In this document: positions 48,168-58,172 of the stretch, piece by piece
Layout of the letters: the number at the start of each line of letters is the position of its first letter
Position numbering within the stretch: position 1 is the stretch's first letter
Assembly (NCBI GenBank): GCA_018269055.1
Contig: JAFDVI010000024.1
Span: 124,001-188,000 of the forward strand
Direction of reading: 5' to 3'
Origin: Acidobacteriota bacterium
GTDB lineage: Bacteria; Acidobacteriota; Blastocatellia; RBC074
Length of the DNA stretch: 64,000 nt
Translations under genes and position numbers: made by a program
Notes under the pieces: model-generated
Database searches by the model: none
Told to the model about the DNA's origin: nothing
Seen by the model: the letters and a program-made list of their open reading frames with translations, nothing else

Positions 48168-50243
48168 ATGGCTTCATCGCTGACGAATGAAATCAAAACC
48201 AACTTGATCGCGCTCGTGCGCGACAATTTCAATCTGGAACTGGATGATGTTGTTTCCGAAATTCCGCCGAAAACCGAACTCGGGGATTTGGCGTTTCCGC
48301 TGGCCTTTGATCTGGCCAAACGCATCAAAGCTTCAACCGGCGAAAAGAAAAATCCGCGCGAAATCGCCACCAGGCTGGCCGATGGATTGAAAACAGTCGC
48401 TGGTGTCGCCCGCATCGAAATCGCCGGACCAGGTTACTTGAACATTTTCTTTGATCGAGCCCAAACCTTCACTTTTCTGGTGAAGAGTGATCCAACTCCC
48501 GACTCCCAACTCCCAACTCCCAACTCCAAGTTGATCGTCGAACACACTTCGATCAACCCGAACAAAGCCGCGCACATCGGCCACGTGCGCAATTCGGTGT
48601 TGGGCGACACGACAGCGCGTATTTTGAAAGCCACTGGCGAGACTGTCGAAATTCACAACTACATTGACAATACGGGCGTGCAGGTGGCGGACGTAGTTGT
48701 GGGCTTCATGCGCCTGGAAAACAAATCGCTCGATGAAATCAAAGCCATCGCCGAACGTACGGTCACAAAACGCGAAGACAGTTTTGATTATTACTGCTGG
48801 GATCTGTATTCGCGCGTCGGCCAGTGGTACGAGGAAGACAAAACCCGCCTGGCCATTCGCGCGCAAACCCTGCACGAAATCGAAGAAGGCAACAACGCCA
48901 CGGCAGAAATCGGCGAATACATTTCGTCGAAAATTGTGGATTGTCATCTGGCGACAATGGCGCGGTTGGACATCAGCTACGATTTGCTGGCGCGCGAAAG
49001 CGAGATTCTGCATCTGCATTTCTGGGCGCACGCCTTTGAAAAACTGAAGGCGAGCGGCGCGATTGTGTTTGAAACCGAAGGACGGAATAAAGGTTGTTGG
49101 GTGATGCGCGCCGAAGAAGGACGGGGAGACGGAGGGATGGGGGGACAGGGGGAAATCCCAAATCCCAAATCTCAAATCTCAAATTCTGAAAGCGAACACG
49201 ATGCGGACAAGATCATTGTGCGGTCGAATGGTACGGTAACGTACACCGGCAAAGACATCGCGTATCACCTGTGGAAACTGGGCAAGCTGGGACTGGATTT
49301 TCATTACCGCTTGCTCTGCCACGATCACCACGGATGCGAGGTTTGGATCACGACCGGTGACGACAGCCAAGCCGTCGCGAACCATCCGCCTTTCGGCAAC
49401 GGAACGGCGTTTTTGAATGTGATTGATGTCGGCCAATCGTACCCGCAAGCAAACGTCAAAAAAGGCGTGATGATGATTGATCACGACGAACGTGTTGCGC
49501 GCAGTGCGCACCTCGCCTACGAAAAAGTCACGCTGACGCCTGCCGCTGCGGCGGAACTCGGCATGGAATTATCCGAAGCCGACCAGCAGCGCCAGCAAAT
49601 CGGCATGTCAGGGCGCAAGGGGTTGGGCGTCAAAGCCGACGATTTGATTGACCGGTTGGAAACCAAAGCGCTGGCCGAAGTGCAATCGCGCAACGCGGAT
49701 TTGTCCGAAGCGCAGCAGCAAAAAATCGCGCATCAGATTGCCGTCGCGGCGCTACGCTACTTCCTGCTGAAATACACGCGCACTTCGATCATCGCTTTTG
49801 ATTTTGAAGAAGCGCTGAAGTTTCGCGGTGAAACTGGCCCGTACCTGCAATACTCCGTGCGCCGGTTGAACAATATCTTCACAGAGCTTGGCCGTTCTGC
49901 AGACGAAGTTCGCAAGGATTTCACGCAGTTATCCGCCGACAATGTCGCCGCGCAATTTTCCAGCGAAGCGGGCGATGTTTTGTGGTCGCTGGTCTATTTT
50001 GCTTCGCGGCTGGAGGAAATTGTCGAACTGTCGGCCAATACATTTGAACCGACGCACGTGGCCAAATATGCGTTTCAACTCGCTGATCAGTTCAACACCT
50101 TGTATCAGGACAAACGCTTTCACATCCTGAAAGAATCCGACGCAAAACGAAAAACCGTGCTGCTGGTTGCCGTGGATGTGGTGCGGCAAAAACTGGCGCA
50201 GGCGCTTTCCCTGCTCGGCATCGAAGTACCGGAAAAGATGTAA
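48168..50243 (+). CDS. argS: Arginyl-tRNA synthetase with two heptamer-derived insertions
   Basis: The product has 691 residues and charges tRNA-Arg. The N-terminal additional domain is present. The class I signature is [17 protein letters not shown] (HIGH at 136-139). KMSKS is replaced by MSGRKGLG (from residue 480), as in a known branch of bacterial ArgS. The DALR anticodon domain ends the protein. Two stretches look foreign: residues 109-121 ([13 protein letters not shown]), encoded by heptamer repeats at 48492-48529, and about residues 318-341, encoded by two kinds of heptamers at 49119-49190. Both lie between conserved blocks and keep the frame. The ATG follows GGGAGAT. The enzyme is essential and probably works despite the insertions. 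Confidence 0.95.
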   Translation: MASSLTNEIKTNLIALVRDNFNLELDDVVSEIPPKTELGDLAFPLAFDLAKRIKASTGEKKNPREIATRLADGLKTVAGVARIEIAGPGYLNIFFDRAQTFTFLVKSDPTPDSQLPTPNSKLIVEHTSINPNKAAHIGHVRNSVLGDTTARILKATGETVEIHNYIDNTGVQVADVVVGFMRLENKSLDEIKAIAERTVTKREDSFDYYCWDLYSRVGQWYEEDKTRLAIRAQTLHEIEEGNNATAEIGEYISSKIVDCHLATMARLDISYDLLARESEILHLHFWAHAFEKLKASGAIVFETEGRNKGCWVMRAEEGRGDGGMGGQGEIPNPKSQISNSESEHDADKIIVRSNGTVTYTGKDIAYHLWKLGKLGLDFHYRLLCHDHHGCEVWITTGDDSQAVANHPPFGNGTAFLNVIDVGQSYPQANVKKGVMMIDHDERVARSAHLAYEKVTLTPAAAAELGMELSEADQQRQQIGMSGRKGLGVKADDLIDRLETKALAEVQSRNADLSEAQQQKIAHQIAVAALRYFLLKYTRTSIIAFDFEEALKFRGETGPYLQYSVRRLNNIFTELGRSADEVRKDFTQLSADNVAAQFSSEAGDVLWSLVYFASRLEEIVELSANTFEPTHVAKYAFQLADQFNTLYQDKRFHILKESDAKRKTVLLVAVDVVRQKLAQALSLLGIEVPEKM
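48492..48529 (+). repeat. Heptamer array inside argS (first)
   Basis: The unit CTCCCAA or CTCCCGA occurs about five times with a period of 7. It encodes [13 protein letters not shown] just before the HIGH region and is in frame. Confidence 0.9.
49119..49190 (+). repeat. Heptamer arrays inside argS (second)
   Basis: A first part has units such as GGGGAGA, CGGAGGG, ATGGGGG, GACAGGG. It is followed by AAATCCC, AAATCCC, AAATCTC, AAATCTC. The period is 7 throughout. Together they add about 24 residues ([20 protein letters not shown]) before the conserved [11 protein letters not shown] block. Confidence 0.88.
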
Positions 50244-50341
50244 CGGCATTTTTTACAGTTCCTTGATGACTCCGGAAAATTGGGAAGAGACTATAAACAC
50301 AGGCTGACGCCTGATTCCCAACGCTTTTCCGAGGAGAAATT

Positions 50342-52651
50342 ATGAATCGAATTCGACGAATCCCAATCCTCTTATTTGCGCTGCTGATCGCCGCGCCGAT
50401 TTTTGCCCAACAGGCTGCCAGACAAGCCGATCCGAGTTTGCTGACGCTCGACACAATGTTCAGTTACGGCGCGAAATCGCTGGGCTGGCATCAGTGGCAA
50501 GCTGACGGCAGCGGCTATCTGATGCTGGAAGCTTCAACGGCGGGGGCGGCAAACCAAAATGCGCTGGATTTGGTTCGGTACGATGCGGCTTCGGGGGCGC
50601 GGTTGGTTCTGGTTTCGGCCCAAAGCCTGACGCCCGCGGGCGCACAGTCGCCGCTGGTCATCGAAGAATTTACGCTCAGCGCGGATAACGAACGCCTGCT
50701 GGTGTTCACCAATTCCGAACGCGTCTGGCGGTCCAACACGCGCGGCGATTACTGGGTTTTCGACTTGGCCAGCAAGAAGCTGCAAAAGCTCGGCGGCGAC
50801 GCGAAACCTTCGACGCTGATGTTCGCCAAGTTTTCGCCCGACGCCACGCGTGTCGGCTACGTCCGCGAAAACAACATTTACGTGGAAAACCTGGCCGATG
50901 GTCGCATCACACAACTCACGACCGACGGCTCGCAATACACGGTTAACGGAACCTTCGATTGGGTGTACGAAGAAGAATTGTTTTGTCGCGACGGGTTCCG
51001 CTGGTCGCCCGATGGAAAGCAGATCGCGTATTGGCAACTGGATTCGAGCGGCGTCAAAGAAATGAAGTTGATCAACAACACCGCCGAGCTATACCCGAAG
51101 ATCATCAGCTTTCCTTACCCCAAAGCAGGCGAAACCAATTCCGCCGCGCGCGTGGGCGTGGTCAATGCAGAAGGTGGCAAAACGCAATGGTTCGACGTGC
51201 CGGGCGATGCGCGCAACAATTATTTGCCGCGCATGGAATGGGCGGCCGGTTCCAATGAAGTCATCATTCAACAACTTAACCGGCTGCAAAATACGAATGT
51301 CGTGATGCTTGGCGACGTTCACACGGGCAAGGTCCGTCCCATCATGACCGAAAAAGACGACGCCTGGGTGGACATCGCCTGGGGTTCGATTGGTTGGGAC
51401 AAACAGGGTTTGGCGCGCGGCGATGCCGAATGGATTGACGGCGGAAAACGATTTTTGTGGACGAGCGAGCGCGACGGGTGGCGGCATATTTATTCCATTT
51501 CGCGTGATGGTTCGGACGCGAAATGCCTCACCCCCGGCAATTACGATTTGGTCAGCGTAGAGATGGTGGATGTGCCCAACGGATGGCTGTACTTTTCGGC
51601 TTCGCCGGAAAACGCGACGCAAAAATATCTCTTCCGCGTCCGGTTGAGTGGTGACGGCAAAGCCGAACGATTGTCGCCCGCCAACCAACCCGGCACTCAC
51701 GGGTATGACATTTCGCCGCGCGGCGATCTGGCGATTCATACGTACTCGACTTTTGCCAAGGTGCCGGTGACAGATGTAGTCCGCTTCCCACAACACACCG
51801 TCGTGCGCACGATGTTCGATAACAAAGAACTGGCCGAACGCATCGCCAAGCTCAAGCCGGTGGCGCAGGAATTCTTCCGCGTCAAAATCGAAGACGGTGT
51901 GGAATTGGACGGATGGATGATGAAACCGCCCGGCTTCGATCCGCAAAAGCGATATCCCGTGCTGTTTTTCGTTTACGGCGAACCGTGGGGACAAACGGTG
52001 CTGGACGCCTGGAGCGGCGGTCAGGGAATGTGGATGCGCATGCTGGTACAGCAAGGTTATTTGGTGATGAGCGTGGACAATCGTGGAACTCCTGCACCGC
52101 GAGGCCGCGCCTGGCGCAAGAGCATTTATCGCCAAATCGGCATTCGCAATTCGTCGGATCAGGCCAATGCCGCCCGCGCAATTTCCAAGTGGCCGTTTGT
52201 GGATGCGACACGGATCGGCATCTGGGGTTGGAGCGGCGGCGGGTCTTCGACGCTGAACGCCATGTTCCGTTACCCGGACGTGTACCAAGTCGGAATGGCG
52301 GTCGCGCCTGTGCCGGACATTCGGTATTACGATTCGATTTACCAGGAACGGTATTGCGGATTGCCCCAGGATCATCCTGACGAATACAAACAAAGCTCGC
52401 CCATCACCTTCGCCAGCCAGTTGAAAGGCCAATTGCTGCTGGTTCACGGCACAGGCGATGACAACGTTCATTACCAAGGCAGTGAAGCCCTGATCAACGC
52501 GCTGGTTGCGGCCAATAAACAATTCACGATGATGTCTTACCCAAACCGCTCGCACGGCATTTACGAAGGCCCAGGCACGACGCGGCATTTGTATGGGTTG
52601 CTGACGCGATTTTTGAATGAAAAGCTGCCGCCAGGGCCGAGCGGAGAATAA
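50342..52651 (+). CDS. Secreted dipeptidyl peptidase IV-type S9 peptidase
   Basis: The product has 769 residues with a signal peptide (about residues 1-21). The beta-propeller of the DPP4 group carries the motif WVYEEELFCRDGFRWSPDGK, where the two Glu bind the substrate N-terminus. The hydrolase domain has Ser631 (GWSGGGS, where the family norm is GWSYGG), Asp706 (GTGDDNVH) and His738 (NRSHGIYE). The positions agree closely with those of mammalian DPP4. It removes dipeptides from the N-terminus of peptides. The Gly in place of Tyr in GWSYGG is a small deviation. GAGGAGAAATT precedes the ATG. It is the second S9 peptidase in this window. Confidence 0.92.
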   Translation: MNRIRRIPILLFALLIAAPIFAQQAARQADPSLLTLDTMFSYGAKSLGWHQWQADGSGYLMLEASTAGAANQNALDLVRYDAASGARLVLVSAQSLTPAGAQSPLVIEEFTLSADNERLLVFTNSERVWRSNTRGDYWVFDLASKKLQKLGGDAKPSTLMFAKFSPDATRVGYVRENNIYVENLADGRITQLTTDGSQYTVNGTFDWVYEEELFCRDGFRWSPDGKQIAYWQLDSSGVKEMKLINNTAELYPKIISFPYPKAGETNSAARVGVVNAEGGKTQWFDVPGDARNNYLPRMEWAAGSNEVIIQQLNRLQNTNVVMLGDVHTGKVRPIMTEKDDAWVDIAWGSIGWDKQGLARGDAEWIDGGKRFLWTSERDGWRHIYSISRDGSDAKCLTPGNYDLVSVEMVDVPNGWLYFSASPENATQKYLFRVRLSGDGKAERLSPANQPGTHGYDISPRGDLAIHTYSTFAKVPVTDVVRFPQHTVVRTMFDNKELAERIAKLKPVAQEFFRVKIEDGVELDGWMMKPPGFDPQKRYPVLFFVYGEPWGQTVLDAWSGGQGMWMRMLVQQGYLVMSVDNRGTPAPRGRAWRKSIYRQIGIRNSSDQANAARAISKWPFVDATRIGIWGWSGGGSSTLNAMFRYPDVYQVGMAVAPVPDIRYYDSIYQERYCGLPQDHPDEYKQSSPITFASQLKGQLLLVHGTGDDNVHYQGSEALINALVAANKQFTMMSYPNRSHGIYEGPGTTRHLYGLLTRFLNEKLPPGPSGE

Positions 52652-52817
52652 CCGGCTGTTTGCGATTGAAACCAGGTTGGGCTTTGGACTTCGAAATTTC
52701 GTCTTTTGCCAGTGCCTGATGCCAGGGCGCATTGGCCAGACGCGAATGAACGGCAAACTGCTTACACTTTTATCTGGAATCGGTTTGTCACAAAGAATGC
52801 TTTGAATGGATTGGTCG

Positions 52818-54059
52818 TCAGGATTTGACTTTGTCGTTGATCAATAACCAGTACGCCAGCATACCTAGGATCAAAATCCCTCCAACTACGCCCAACGCCA
52901 ACGCAAACGATCCGGTGCGATATGCAATCGTTCCCGTCAGTGCCGGAGCGATGATTCCGCCCAGATTGCCTCCGAAGTTTTGCAGGCCCGAAGCCGTGCC
53001 GACGATTTCTTTTTCGCAAACAGCTTGGGTCAGCGTCCAGGTGTTGGGCGTAGCCAAACCCAACCCGGCAATGGCCGCCGTCAACAACCACGCCGAAGTG
53101 ACTTTATCCGCAACCAATCCGGCAGGAACGATCAAACAACACAATAACATTCCGGCGGCGATAAACAGTTTGCGAATGCGGACTTCGTTTCCGCCTTTCC
53201 GCACCAGCCAATCGCTAATCAAACCAGACAAAATGATGATCACAGACATCGCTAAATACGGAAATGATTGATAAAACGCCCATTCGGCTTTGGTAAATCC
53301 GCGCACAGTCATCAGGTAATCCGGCATCCATTGGGTCAACACAAACCAGGCGTAATCGTACGCCAGAAATCCCAGCGTCACGCCCAGCACGCTTTTTCGC
53401 TTCAGCAGCTTGATGCCTTCGATCAAGGAAAAGCTTTTCTTTTGCCTGTCAGCATTGACGTTCGGCGATTCCCAGCGTCGCAAAGTCATCATCCACCCGA
53501 CAATCCAAATCAGCGGCAACAACCCAACCAACACAAAGAAATATCGCCAGGTATATTTGATCAGAAAGTACGCGCCGAAGGCGCCGATTGCCGCCTGCCC
53601 AAGCCGAACACCGGTCAAATAAATCGCTGTCACGGTTCCACGTTCACCGTCTCGAAACCAGTTGGCCACTGCACGCGCGCTGGCCGGAAACGCAACCGAT
53701 TGTCCAATTCCCACCAACGAACGAATGGCCAGCAAGCTCCATAATCCTTTTGCCGCGCCGGTCAACGCCGTCATCAGCGACCAGAATAAAAACCCCAGCG
53801 AATACGATTTTCGCACGCCCACTCGATCCGTGATGTTTCCGGAGGGAACCTGCAGAAAGCAGTAAATCCACGAAAAGGCCGACAGCAACAGCCCCTTTTG
53901 CTCCGCGTTCAAGCTGAAATCTTTGGCGATAAAAGGGAGCGCCACGCTTAAGCTGTTGCGCTGCGCGTAGCTGAAAAACATCCCGCTGAATAGCAAAAAG
54001 CTCAGCCACCAAAGCCCCGGCGAATTCTTCAGCGAAAGACGTGTTTCGGTGGAATCCAT
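52818..54059 (-). CDS. MFS transporter, sugar-acid (ACS/glucarate-like) family
   Basis: The product has about 413 residues with twelve hydrophobic segments. After a short polar leader it reads FSYAQRNSLSVALPFIAKDF and SAFSWIYCFLQVPSGNITDR, followed by VGVRKSYSLG. This is the pattern of the anion:cation symporter group that imports hexuronates, glucarate or galactonate (family text: GxLxDRxGxRK). The next loop has SLVGIGQSVAFPASARAVAN. The ATG at 54059 follows GAGGAAC. The longer reading to 54161 was rejected. It is divergent from an IlvD/Edd-type dehydratase, and both are likely controlled together. Confidence 0.9.
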   Translation of the reverse strand: MDSTETRLSLKNSPGLWWLSFLLFSGMFFSYAQRNSLSVALPFIAKDFSLNAEQKGLLLSAFSWIYCFLQVPSGNITDRVGVRKSYSLGFLFWSLMTALTGAAKGLWSLLAIRSLVGIGQSVAFPASARAVANWFRDGERGTVTAIYLTGVRLGQAAIGAFGAYFLIKYTWRYFFVLVGLLPLIWIVGWMMTLRRWESPNVNADRQKKSFSLIEGIKLLKRKSVLGVTLGFLAYDYAWFVLTQWMPDYLMTVRGFTKAEWAFYQSFPYLAMSVIIILSGLISDWLVRKGGNEVRIRKLFIAAGMLLCCLIVPAGLVADKVTSAWLLTAAIAGLGLATPNTWTLTQAVCEKEIVGTASGLQNFGGNLGGIIAPALTGTIAYRTGSFALALGVVGGILILGMLAYWLLINDKVKS

Positions 54060-54183
54060 CTGGTTGTTCCTCGTTTTTTGGTTTGGATTGGAAAGCGAAA
54101 AGCGCCCGCATCGTGCCACGCTCGCCGGGAGCTTGCAATTGAACGACGAACCCTTTTTCATTACGCTGAATTCGGAGACAACG

Positions 54184-54269
54184 CGGTACGGCGCCGGAGC
54201 GGAAGCGACCGGGTGCTCCCGAATCCCCTACTTCACAATTACCTGGTCGCTACCGCTCCCGGTACCGAC
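54184..54269. repeat. Inverted repeat, family C (copy 2)
   Basis: GCCGGAGCGGAAGCGACCGG on the left pairs with the complement of GGTACCGGGAGCGGTAGCGA with CCAGG. The loop is about 30 bases. It lies between divergent genes, about 10 bases before the ribosome-binding site of the dehydratase gene. Confidence 0.8.
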
Positions 54270-54288
54270 TCGGCATTCGGAGACAACC

Positions 54289-56016
54289 TTGAGCAAGAGA
54301 AAAAATCCTGAGGATTTGCGCAGCCATCGCTGGCTGGGCACAAGCGACATTCGCGCCTTCGGCCACCGTTCGCGCGCAAAGCAAATGGGCTACGCCGCCG
54401 AAGATTACGCGGGCAAACCCGTTATCGGCATCATCAACACCTGGAGCGATTTGAGCACCTGCCACAGCCACTTTCGCCAGCGAGCCGAGGAGGTCAAACG
54501 CGGCGTATGGCAAGCTGGCGGCTTCCCCGTCGAATTGCCCGCCATGCCGATCACAGAAATTTTCATGAAACCCAGCCCGATGCTCTATCGAAATTTTCTG
54601 GCCATGCAAACCGAAGAAATGATGCGCAGCCAGCCGATTGACGGCGTGGTGCTGATGGGAGGTTGCGACAAAACCACACCGGGATTGTTGATGGGCGCAA
54701 TTTCGGTTGACCTGCCGACAATTTACCTGCCCGCCGGGCCCATGTTGCGCGGCAATTGGAATGGCCAACCGCTTGGCAGTGGTTCAGACGTGTGGAAATA
54801 CTGGGCGGAAAAATGCGCGGGCAACATCACCGAAGAACAATGGTGCGAAATGGAAGACGGCATCGCGCGCTCCGCGGGTCATTGCATGACGATGGGCACG
54901 GCTTCGACGATGACTTCGATTGCCGAAGCGATGGGAATGACGCTGCCCGGCGCAGCCTCGATTCCGGCGGTGGACGCCAACCATCAGCGAATGGCGACAA
55001 ATTGCGGACGCCGCATCGTCGAAATGGTTTGGGCGGATTTCAAACCCAGCGACATTTTGACGATGGCTTCGTTTGAAAACGCGATCACCGCCGATATGGC
55101 CATCGGAGGTTCCACCAACGCCATCATTCACATTGTCGCCATGGCCGGACGCGCAGGAATCAAAATTGACTTGCGACAGTTTGACGAAATTGCTGTTCGC
55201 ACTCCGATGATCGCCAACATTCGCCCGTCAGGTCAGTTTCTGATGGAAGATTTCTATTACGCAGGTGGCTTGCGCGCACTGCTGAATCAAATTCCCAACT
55301 TGCTCAAGCTGGAAGTCCTAACCGTCAACGGCAAAACGCTTGGCGAAAACATTGCCTCTGCCAAAGTCCACAACGCGGCCGTGATTCGTTCAACGGATAA
55401 CCCCGTTTCAGCCAAAGGCGGCACAGCAGTTCTGTATGGCAATCTGGCTCCGAACGGCGCAGTCATCAAACCCACCGCCGCTGATCCCAAATTGCTTCAA
55501 CACACAGGCAAAGCCGTCGTCTTCAAAAACTACAACGACATGGCTGCGCGCATTAACAACGAAACGCTGGACGTCACCGCCAATTCTGTGCTGGTGCTGC
55601 AAAACGCAGGCCCTCACGGAGGCCCCGGCATGCCCGAATGGGGCATGCTGCCAATTCCTCAAAAGCTGTTGAAACAAGGCGTGCGCGATATGGTTCGCAT
55701 TTCCGACGCGCGCATGAGCGGGACTTCATACGGAGCCTGCGTGTTGCACGTTTCGCCGGAAGCTTACATCGGCGGCCCACTCGCGTTTGTTCAAGATGGA
55801 GATTTGATTGAGCTAGACGTTCCAAATCGAAAACTGAACTTGCTGGTCAGCGAGGAAGAATTGGCCAAGCGTAAAGCAGCATGGCAAGCGCCGCAACGAA
55901 AATACGAACGAGGCTTCACGGCGCTTTACCTTGATCACGTCACCCAAGCCGATCAAGGCTGCGATTTCGATTTCCTGCACGCTGGAGCGGCAACCCCTGA
56001 GCCGGAAATTCATTGA
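54289..56016 (+). CDS. IlvD/Edd family sugar-acid dehydratase (L-arabonate/xylonate dehydratase-like)
   Basis: The product has about 575 residues, the length of the sugar-acid branch (L-arabonate, xylonate) of this Fe-S enzyme family. Conserved blocks are VIGIINTWSDLSTCHSHFRQ, VLMGGCDKTTPG and SAGHCMTMGTASTMTSIAEA. The three cysteines in these blocks would hold the [2Fe-2S] or [4Fe-4S] cluster. The C-terminus has ISDARMSGTSYGACVLHVSP. The start is a TTG at 54289 with CGGAGA just before it. The longer reading from 54049 includes the inverted repeat and lacks family similarity. Together with the divergent MFS gene and the DapA-family gene at 59581 it suggests non-phosphorylative breakdown of a sugar acid. 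Confidence 0.87.
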   Translation: MSKRKNPEDLRSHRWLGTSDIRAFGHRSRAKQMGYAAEDYAGKPVIGIINTWSDLSTCHSHFRQRAEEVKRGVWQAGGFPVELPAMPITEIFMKPSPMLYRNFLAMQTEEMMRSQPIDGVVLMGGCDKTTPGLLMGAISVDLPTIYLPAGPMLRGNWNGQPLGSGSDVWKYWAEKCAGNITEEQWCEMEDGIARSAGHCMTMGTASTMTSIAEAMGMTLPGAASIPAVDANHQRMATNCGRRIVEMVWADFKPSDILTMASFENAITADMAIGGSTNAIIHIVAMAGRAGIKIDLRQFDEIAVRTPMIANIRPSGQFLMEDFYYAGGLRALLNQIPNLLKLEVLTVNGKTLGENIASAKVHNAAVIRSTDNPVSAKGGTAVLYGNLAPNGAVIKPTAADPKLLQHTGKAVVFKNYNDMAARINNETLDVTANSVLVLQNAGPHGGPGMPEWGMLPIPQKLLKQGVRDMVRISDARMSGTSYGACVLHVSPEAYIGGPLAFVQDGDLIELDVPNRKLNLLVSEEELAKRKAAWQAPQRKYERGFTALYLDHVTQADQGCDFDFLHAGAATPEPEIH

Positions 56017-56094
56017 GGCTGAGGACGCGGAATTTTTCTGGCCACAAAAATGGGGCAAGAGCGCAGATTTCACCATTGCGCTCCTGCCCGCTTG

Positions 56095-56931
56095 TTACCG
56101 AATGCGTTCCGAGATTCCGGAAACTGCCGTGCCGGGATCATTTCCCTGGAGGAAAATTGTATTGCCCCCGTTCACCACGGTGAAAACGTAATTGACGTTA
56201 TTGCCGAGGGAGTCTGTGTAAAACCCCTTGCCGCGGCAATTACTCTCCAATTTATAAGTACCCTGAAACGTGCGTGGTACAAATTGCCCCATAAAGCTGT
56301 AGGTATCAGTGCCAGTAATATGACCGTTGAAATTACCGTCAACTGAATGTGTAACAAGTCCTGATCCGGCTATTGCAGGTACACCGGGAAGACTGCCGCT
56401 CAGCCGATAACCAGAACTGCCGATGATCATGCCGTTGTTGCAGTTCGGTGCTTTGCCTGCTTTGGCAATGCGGCGGCCAACCCCGTGCAACACAATGCCG
56501 GGATTCGTGTTGAGCAATTCGATCTGGTCTCCGCCGTCCGTGGCAATGAAGTTGTACGTCACGTCTAAACCCAGCGCCTCCACTCTGAACATGCCGGTAC
56601 CAGTGCAATCGTCATTGGTTTTGAAAGTGCCGCCTGACCCTGCGGCCGGAAATGATTGATCGCCAACCACCAATTGCACATCAGCATCCATCGTGCCATC
56701 GGTCTTATGAGTGAAGAGGCCATTGACCAGAAACGGCCCCACGCCAACGATCTGCCCTTCCATATGATAACCGTACGTACCGCTGGCCGTGCCATTTGTG
56801 CAGTGCGGAGCTCTCCGAAAAGCATTCGCACCTTCCTGCGCTTGAACCGCGCTACGGCTGGCTGTCATAGAAAATGCGGTAATCATTGTGAAGATTGCCG
56901 CTGCGATAACCCACATTGTTTTGTTTTTCAT
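56095..56931 (-). CDS. Secreted protein with two tandem repeats, function unknown
   Basis: The product has 278 residues with a signal peptide (about residues 1-32, ending VQAQ). The mature part is two copies of a domain of about 115 residues. The first begins HCTNGTASGTYGYHMEGQIV and the second NCNNGMIIGSSGYRLSGSLP. Both have the order C-NG...GSGLF/V-THS-DG...GT(D/F)...C-G-G and end in IVLHGVGRRI or TAVSGISERI. Each has two Cys that may form a disulfide. The family is not recognised; the fold looks beta-rich. It converges with the dehydratase gene. A leader of about 250 bases without genes lies upstream. Confidence 0.75.
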   Translation of the reverse strand: MKNKTMWVIAAAIFTMITAFSMTASRSAVQAQEGANAFRRAPHCTNGTASGTYGYHMEGQIVGVGPFLVNGLFTHKTDGTMDADVQLVVGDQSFPAAGSGGTFKTNDDCTGTGMFRVEALGLDVTYNFIATDGGDQIELLNTNPGIVLHGVGRRIAKAGKAPNCNNGMIIGSSGYRLSGSLPGVPAIAGSGLVTHSVDGNFNGHITGTDTYSFMGQFVPRTFQGTYKLESNCRGKGFYTDSLGNNVNYVFTVVNGGNTIFLQGNDPGTAVSGISERIR

Positions 56932-57320
56932 GAGGTTTCTCCTTATAGGTTGAGATTGTGTGGATAAGGGGATTGGTCAAAGCTGAGGACACCTTCAAGT
57001 AGCCAATCTCTGCCTGAGGTCATCTGGGCACCAGGTTCAAGTTTCATCAGGTTGATCTGGGTCATTCTGAAATTTCCGCAAAAATCTTTTTGCGGAAATC
57101 ACTCCGGCAATTGCTTCAGAGAAACTTGCCCCCTACAACCCGCAGCGATTCGAAAGAGCAGCCGCAAGCCGAGCCTTTAGCCAAGTCACTTGCCCACGAC
57201 TGCTCAATGGACTTCACGAGTTTCGCTCTGTCCACTTATTCAGGCGCTCTTTGCGCCTGAATACTGCCAACACCGCCAAAAATATTTTCCGCCTTGAACC
57301 GGATGGATGCGCTTCTTCCT
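56932..57320. other. 389-base spacer with a hairpin and a direct repeat remnant
   Basis: A perfect stem (ATTTCCGCAAAAA with its complement) lies at 57072-57099. At 57190-57265 there is a copy of the sequence that also precedes each TPR gene (57190, 58260 and 59310 regions). The part near 57000-57060 shows weak similarity to a riboswitch but was rejected. No coding sequence is supported. Confidence 0.5.
57072..57099. repeat. Hairpin with AT-rich stem
   Basis: ATTTCCGCAAAAATCTTTTT with GCGGAAAT folds into 13 pairs around a loop of about three bases. No T run follows on either strand. Confidence 0.6.
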
Positions 57321-58172
57321 CTACTTCGCTCTGCGCCGCTGCTGTGCTTCGCGCAAGCGGTTTTCGACTTCTGGTGGAAGCGGCCCCCCAAGTTCGCGGC
57401 ATCGGGCAAAATCTTTTTCCGCCGCTTCCAGCCGATTCATTTGCAAAAGAACAAGTCCGCGAGTGCACCACAGAAACGCCTCGCGTGGGTTGAGCGTCAC
57501 CGCTTGATCGAAGTCTGCCAACGCCCGCGTCAAATCTCCTTTTCGCAACCAGACGTTGCCGCGCGCATGCCAGGCGAGAACGTTGCGGGAATCAAGTTTC
57601 AAGGCTCGTTCGCAATCGGCCAACGCTCCGTCTACATCGTTCTGCTGTAAGCGAACTTCGGCACGCGCCGCCCACACGCCCGCATCCTTCGAATCCAGCT
57701 TGATGGCGCGTGAGTAATCGTTCAACGCTGCATCGTAATTGCCCAGATAATGTTGCGCGGTGGCGCGATTGATAAAGGCTCTGACATCGCGTGGGTTCGA
57801 GGCGATGACTTGATCGAAGTCGCTGATTGCATTCTGGTAATTTTCCTGCTTGATGAACAATACCCCACGGCTGAGATAAGCATCAGCACACTGAGGATTG
57901 AGTTGTAGCGCTCTGCTGTAATCGCTCAGCGCGCCTTCCTGGTCGCCTTTCCGCTCACGTGCAACGCCGCGATTGTAATAAGCCTGATACAGCGTCGGTT
58001 CGAATGTGAGCGCAAAGGAGAAATCTTCGATGGCTTTTTCAAACTCGCCTTTGTTGAGCCATTGATAACCGCGTTCAAGGTACGATGAAGCCGTTACCGC
58101 GCGTGAATTCTGCGCTTGAGCGGCGGCGGCCAGGACAAAGAGAATTACGACCGAAACGTAAACACGTCGCAT
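57321..58172 (-). CDS. Exported TPR repeat protein, copy 1
   Basis: The product has 283 residues with a signal peptide (about residues 1-20, ending AQAQ). At least six TPR repeats follow, for example LERGYQWLNKGEFEKAIEDF, YNRGVARERKGDQEGALSDY and LSRGVLFIKQENYQNAISDF. The motif W-LG-Y-A-P is present in each. A strong GGAGG precedes the ATG. The next gene upstream is a paralogue of equal length (283 residues), and direct repeats flank both, so this is a tandem duplication. TPR proteins hold other proteins together. The partner here is unknown, and the location is periplasmic. Confidence 0.88.
   Translation of the reverse strand: MRRVYVSVVILFVLAAAAQAQNSRAVTASSYLERGYQWLNKGEFEKAIEDFSFALTFEPTLYQAYYNRGVARERKGDQEGALSDYSRALQLNPQCADAYLSRGVLFIKQENYQNAISDFDQVIASNPRDVRAFINRATAQHYLGNYDAALNDYSRAIKLDSKDAGVWAARAEVRLQQNDVDGALADCERALKLDSRNVLAWHARGNVWLRKGDLTRALADFDQAVTLNPREAFLWCTRGLVLLQMNRLEAAEKDFARCRELGGPLPPEVENRLREAQQRRRAK

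Noticed and set aside
48168-50243. argS as a broken gene because of repeat insertions
   Set aside because: The frame is intact throughout and all signature motifs are present.
50244-50335. A second family G element before the DPP4-type gene (ACAGGCTGACGCCTGATT)
   Set aside because: Only one short arm is similar; no paired left arm was found.
51089-52756. A 555-codon open frame opposite the DPP4-type peptidase
   Set aside because: It overlaps the catalytic domain antisense. The residues are rich in His, Arg and Pro without motifs.
56990-57070. TPP riboswitch-like text (CTGAGGACACC, then TGATCTGGGTCAT)
   Set aside because: The core order and stems are missing, and no gene follows on that strand.
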